DNA of 11,604 nt, taken from NCBI GenBank assembly GCA_026770595.1, contig MU634528.1, forward strand, positions 1-11,604, written 5' to 3'. Below are positions 7,680 through 11,604 of the stretch, piece after piece. The stretch comes from Ochromonadaceae sp. CCMP2298. Taxonomy: Eukaryota; Sar; Synurophyceae; Ochromonadales; Ochromonadaceae. Within the stretch, counting starts at the first letter, position 1. Each line of letters begins with the position of its first letter. The position numbers were made by a program, and so were the translations under genes. The notes under the pieces were generated by a model. The model was not told the origin of the DNA and searched no databases. It was given only the letters and a program-made list of their open reading frames with translations.

Positions 7680-10600
7680 TTACATCACCACCGCCCATAC
7701 CTCCACGGTGTCTATGGTGAACATCGGCGTGCCTCCGAGCAGACAGAGAGCCTCCGGGCTGCGCGGGTTCAGTCCGCAGCCGTAGCAGTTCTCCACCTCA
7801 CTGGAGCCGTTCTGCAGTCCCCCGTCCAGGGACAGGTCGCCGTTGCCGAAGAACAGGCTGTCGGGATCGGCGTAGAAGGCTAGCGGCGTGGAGGCGGGGG
7901 TCTGCGTGCCTGCGCCCAGCTCCCCCGCGGTGCGGGCATGGTAGGGCAGCTTGACGCCCAGTGATGCGGAGAAAAGGAAGCAGGAGGGAGAGCCGGTCCA
8001 GCTGAGGGTGGGGGCCAGCTGGTGCGTGAGGTAGGCTCCAAATGAGAAGTCGCCTGTCTTGAGCAGCAGCAGAGAGGGCCCCCGGTGCTGCATGGTGTGG
8101 TAGATGGTGCGTGGAAGGGGACAGAAGGACAAGGAGAAAAACGATGGTTAGGATAGGGCAGGGTCGACAAGAGGGGAACTAGGGGGGAATAACAAAAACG
8201 ACATTCTGAATGTTTTGCATTCGTGTGCAGCAGACGCAGTGCGGGCGTGGTGGGAGTGGGGGTGGTGGGGGCGGCCTCACCTTGGCTGTCTTCGAGTAAA
8301 GCTCCTCGAGAGAGCGGTAGTCCTTGGTGGTAGAGTAGAGCAGGCTGCAGCGGGGAGGCTTGGCGAAGAAGGGCAGCGAGTAGTACACGTCTTGCGCCTG
8401 CTGCTCGGTGAGGACTGCGCTGCCCTGCAGCTGCGCGATCGAGCGCTCCTGGCCCTGCCCCTGTCGCGCCTGGAACTGCTTCCTCTTGCGTGCGCCTATC
8501 TCCATCAGGCTGAACAGGGGCTTGTCCTTCACGCAGGGCAGTAGCTGCCCCAGGTCCATCGTGATGTGCTTGTTGGCCTGCCAGCGCTCCTCCCCACTGG
8601 ATGCCACTAGCGCCGAGAACCCCATTGGCCCCCTACCCCCTTGGATTGAGGCCTCGGGTAGCTCTACCACAGCGGCGGGCTCTTCCCCAACAGCGGGCAT
8701 CGGCGGTGGTATCGGCGGTGGCGGCCTGCGGCTCTGCTCGTACGCGCCGGAGGCGCCCGCAACCCGCGCGGCTGAGGCGGACAGGAGTAGACTCTGCCGA
8801 GGCATCTGCGGGGGTGCCTTTGCTTGATCCGAGCCTCCAAACAGTGCCGCCGCCGCGGAGGTTGAGTTTCGCTGAACGCTGAGCTTTGCACTGCTGACCG
8901 AGGGGGGAGCAGGGGACACTCCGGTCTCCGCGGAGGATGCCACACTCGCGGCGAAGCTGCCCCCCCTGCCTGGCCGCGCTCTGCTGCCCACCTCCCCATG
9001 CCCCGCGCCCACCTCTCCGACATCTCTGTTGCCGAACGCAGAGCCGTAGTCATCCCGTCCTGACATTCGCGGAGCTGCTGTGGGAATGGGGAATGGGGGG
9101 AAGAGGGCATTCACAGTGGGGATACGAGAGTTGGGATTTGTTAGACAAGGACAGATATAATCGGATATCAGCATCACGCATTGCATGACATGTGCATGGG
9201 TATATGGTATACAGGGGGGACAGTAGCGGTTCCTCTGTATCCTGGCCTAACTCAAGGGTGCACACTCTTACCCAGTGGAGACATGCCGGTCTCATCTGCC
9301 AGGGCGGCGGCGAACACCCCCCGCACATCCAGCACCGCGTCGTCCGAGGGGAGTGGAGGAGAGCCCTCCCCCATATCGTTCCCAAGCTCCATCCTCTCCT
9401 CATCCGCAAGCACACGAGGTCCCAGAGCTACCGGCTCCTCCAGAGCTATCTCGTCCAGCAATGCGTGCAGCGCCAGAGACTGCACACGCTGCGTGCCCAG
9501 CAGCGGCCGCTCCACAGACCCGGGCAGAGGCGGCCCGCCCGCCTCCACGGCTGCGCGTATCGCCCCCTGCAGGGCCTCCATCTCGCCCCCCATCATGCGC
9601 TGCATCGCGGCGGACACTAGCAGCTCTGTGGGCTGCAGGGGCGCGGCGTAGATGTACTGCGCGGGGGCCTGTCGCGCATCCTCATCAGTGGGCGCCAGAG
9701 CGGCAGGAAAGCTCGAGCTGCTGTTGGCATAGTAGGGGTCTGCGAATATCTGGATATCTGCCCTTACTTTGGTGTCCCCGTGCAGGCCTGCTAGCGCCTG
9801 CATCTCCGAGGGCTTGGCTCTACTCGCGGAGTTTCTGAACATGGTGTATGTCTTCCAGCTCTTGAGAAAGGCCAGCCTGCAGCGCTGCTTCTCAGAAGGG
9901 GAAAGAGGGACTCGGGGGTTGTTAAGAGCTGCCTGCACCCGCTGCATCTCCAGATCGATATGTGCGTCCAGCCAGCCCATCTGCTCTACCTCCCGCCGTA
10001 GCTCAACCTCCATACTCAGCAGCGTTTCGAGCTTGCCGCGGGTGACCGTCTGCAGACGTCGCTTGGCTGCTGCCGCCGCCTCCTCGATCGCCCCCACCAT
10101 CTCTGCGTAGTTGAGGTTAACCTCGCGAGTCTTCTCCTCCAATTGCGTTAGCTGCCTTCCTGTCCAGTCCTGCTTGCTCTGCACCACGGGGTCGTTCCCC
10201 TTGTCCGCACAGCCCTCCAGGGCCTGCTCGTACGCCGCCCCTATGGGTATCAGGTTGACGCCCCCAACCCCAGTGCCCGGACGCAGCACCACGCCCGTGA
10301 GCGCCACCGGGTCGAAGTGCGTCACCTCCACCTGCGCATCCTCCCCCTGGGGGGCGGGTGGCTCGTAGTCCCGTTTCTTGGCCAGGTCGAAACGCACGAC
10401 GTACTTTGCGCTCACCTGCGCAGCGTCCCCCACGAAATATCGGTGCCTGTACTGCGTCGCGGCGCGGCCGTCAAAGTTCGCAGCGGCCCTGTACTCGCTC
10501 AGATCGAACTCCCCGTCCTGGTTCTTGTCCAGCGGACTGGCCGGCACGTAGAAGGAATCGTACCCAGCGGGCAGTTTTTGGCTGTGCAGCTGTCCGTCGC

Positions 10601-10985
10601 AGACTAGGGCCTTGCCCACCGCCACCTCGTAGTAAAGGAAGCAGTAGCTCGTGTACAGCGCCAACTTGGACTCAAAATCGATAACTCCCGTTGTGAACTC
10701 CAGACCTCCATGCTCGGTCCGGTCGAAGCGAAGACCCCTCGTGCAGATATCCTCCAGGGAATACCCCCCCTCCATGCCGTTCGTGTTCATCCAGCAGGCC
10801 ACCTTCAGCATGTTGGACGTCTTGCGCTCATAGCCGAAGTTCGCCTCCAAGTTGTCGATTTTCCACACCTCTACATTTTCGCACTCGCCGTTGTTCTGCA
10901 AACACGTCTTCAGATAAAACTTAATCTGGTCGAACTCGGGGTTCTTCTGGTCCAGCCAGTAGCCGCCAGCATCGTCAGCAGCCAT
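7680..10985 (-). CDS. PARP-like domain / EF-hand loop / coiled coil / TLDc multidomain protein
   Basis: Three exons on the minus strand: 10985-9272, 9077-8281 and 8087-7680 (TAA), 972 aa; introns are 194 and 193 nt and phases match. Residues 35-205 are PARP-like: VEVWKIDNL, ICTRGLRF, a YYEVAVGKA strand, LPAGYDSFYV (138-147) and YFVGDAAQVSAKYVVRF (183-199), matching the PARP GYDS and 'YvvY..aQv.p.Y' motifs. The usual His, Tyr and Glu appear replaced (CWMN, GVID, R182), so ADP-ribosylation is doubtful. Between the last two motifs, D153-E164 (DKNQDGEFDLSE) is a canonical 12-residue EF-hand calcium loop. Residues 270-355 are coiled coil. A conserved-looking segment at 362-425 (SWKTYTMFRNSASR, ADPYY) is of unknown type. 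Residues 570-760 are a Pro/Ala/Ser-rich linker. Residues 805-971 are a TLDc domain: CSLLYSTT, LEELYSK, GPSLLLLK, FGAYL, CFLFS, FFGNGD, LSLDGG, FTIDTVEVW. TLDc proteins include oxidation-resistance proteins and V-ATPase regulators. The first ATG is at 10985 (TCGCGATGGC); in-frame codons upstream have no ATG. Confidence 0.87.
8088..8280 (-). other. Intron 2 of the PARP-like/TLDc gene, inside the TLDc coding region
   Basis: Donor AAG|GTGAGG and acceptor CATGCAG|CAC, 193 nt. The long pyrimidine tract at about 8105-8135 is followed by no AG until CATGCAG, so the acceptor is fixed. The spliced product gives LYSKTAKHRGPSLLLLK, whose seven residues between LY and GP fit ordinary TLDc spacing. A CCTAAC branch-point candidate lies upstream in the intron. 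Confidence 0.8.
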
Positions 10986-11213
10986 CGCGATGCTACACTG
11001 TTCGCCACAAGAGCCGTGACTGCCGAAATAAAGTGGGCACTCAACCAGGGATCGCAACGCACTGGCAAGGGGAGGTCAAGGCATGATGGTGTCATCAAAA
11101 GAGATCGGATCCTTTGGCAATGTTGCTGGGATATAAGCCGTTACGAAATCGTCGCTCTTTTTATTATTCGTTCGAAAAAACCCGATTTTTTTGGGGGGTA
11201 GGAAGGGGGGACC

Positions 11214-11231
11214 CGATTATGGCACGATTTC
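11214..11231 (+). repeat. 18-bp direct repeat, copy 1
   Basis: CGATTATGGCACGATTTC, identical to copy 2 at 11418-11435, 204 nt away. Both copies lie after a G- or C-rich tract and a T run in the region upstream of the TLDc gene. Confidence 0.9.
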
Positions 11232-11417
11232 GACCCCCTCAATAACTTTTCACCCAAAGCCTCATTTCCCCCCAAAAATAGCTAGAATGGAAGAACGTGA
11301 TTGTGCGTTTCTTCCCTTTCATATCGGCGGTGCACGCTAGTATCTTCCCTGAAGAGCTGCGCGCCTCGGAAGTGGGTCCGTTTGGGGTTTTTTAACACGT
11401 TTCCCCCCCTTGGGACT

Positions 11418-11435
11418 CGATTATGGCACGATTTC
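11418..11435 (+). repeat. 18-bp direct repeat, copy 2
   Basis: Second exact copy of CGATTATGGCACGATTTC. It lies about 90 nt upstream of the candidate plus-strand start at 11524, so it could serve as a paired regulatory site or be a trace of a duplicated segment. Confidence 0.9.
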
Positions 11436-11523
11436 TTCAACTGTTCAACAATTTCGATTTCATAATCCCAGGAGAAGATCTGCCACAATTATTCACGAGC
11501 CGTATCCAATACCAGCCTCGACC

Positions 11524-11604
11524 ATGCATCGGTTCCCACCAGTGAGGGGTTCTTCAGGGCCGGCGTCGCCCAAGACTCAGGCGGCAGCCGCATTGCTTAA
11601 AAAA
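11524..11604 (+). CDS. Possible 5' end of a further gene, cut by the window edge
   Basis: An ATG with A at -3 (GACCATGC) opens 27 codons that run off the edge without a stop: MHRFPPVRGSSGP, then Ser/Pro/Ala/Gln-rich sequence ending in Lys codons. The composition is that of a disordered protein start and the orientation is divergent from the TLDc gene. The fragment is too short to identify, and a chance open frame cannot be excluded. Confidence 0.3.
   Translation, partial: MHRFPPVRGSSGPASPKTQAAAALLKK

Larger units (their letters stand above)
10986..11523. promoter_or_regulatory. Upstream region of the PARP-like/TLDc gene, possibly a bidirectional promoter
   Basis: About 540 nt between the TLDc gene start and a candidate divergent start at 11524. 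It contains homopolymer tracts of T, G and C (11178-11210, 11388-11410) and two exact copies of CGATTATGGCACGATTTC. No TATA box was recognised with confidence. Confidence 0.5.

Noticed and set aside
8105-8132. Earlier start of TLDc exon 3, giving extra residues TIYHTMQ
   Set aside because: There is no AG acceptor before CATGCAG, and the extra residues would spoil normal TLDc spacing.
9181-10684. Long plus-strand open frames opposite the TLDc gene
   Set aside because: They are shadows of a GC-rich coding exon, full of Pro, Ser and Arg, with no domain; the minus strand has clear PARP-like and coiled-coil content.
10986-11057. N-terminal extension of the PARP-like/TLDc protein by 24 codons
   Set aside because: The extended frame begins with TTG; the first ATG is at 10985 in a good context.

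Overview
The window is nuclear DNA from a eukaryote, most likely a single-celled protist or microalga (a stramenopile- or haptophyte-like lineage is a guess). Genes are split by GT-AG introns, many only 60-95 nt long, with donors mostly GTAAGN or GTGAGN. Coding exons are GC-rich and intergenic DNA is more AT-rich. There are no bacterial operons or Shine-Dalgarno sites. The first ATGs of two genes share the context TCGCGATGGC. I rebuilt every gene by hand from reading frames and splice sites. All four complete models keep phase across every junction.

Layout: (1) 202-2387, minus strand, five exons, 624 aa: a PCMTD-type protein-isoaspartate methyltransferase-like protein followed by an F-box-like segment, a coiled coil and a very acidic tail. 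(2) 2388-3331: divergent intergenic region. (3) 3332-6523, plus strand, ten exons, 529 aa: a secreted, surface-anchored Kelch-type propeller with one EGF-like module and a hydrophobic, GPI-signal-like end. (4) 6629-7282, minus strand, three exons, 160 aa: a small signal-anchor protein of unknown function, tail-to-tail with gene 3. (5) 7283-7679: intergenic DNA holding a striking 24-bp-arm hairpin. (6) 7680-10985, minus strand, three exons, 972 aa: a divergent PARP-like domain that contains a canonical EF-hand loop, then coiled coil, Pro/Ala/Ser-rich linker and C-terminal TLDc domain. (7) 10986-11523: upstream region with an 18-bp direct repeat. (8) 11524 to the edge: a possible 5' end of a further plus-strand gene.

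Nothing indicates that the genes form one pathway; the neighbourhood looks like ordinary compact protist gene packing. The most notable content is the PARP-like/EF-hand/TLDc fusion, in which the three usual PARP catalytic residues appear to be absent, and the hairpin at 7456-7534. Several introns of the Kelch/EGF gene each carry a different private tandem repeat. All function calls rest on motifs recognised by eye; no database search was possible.
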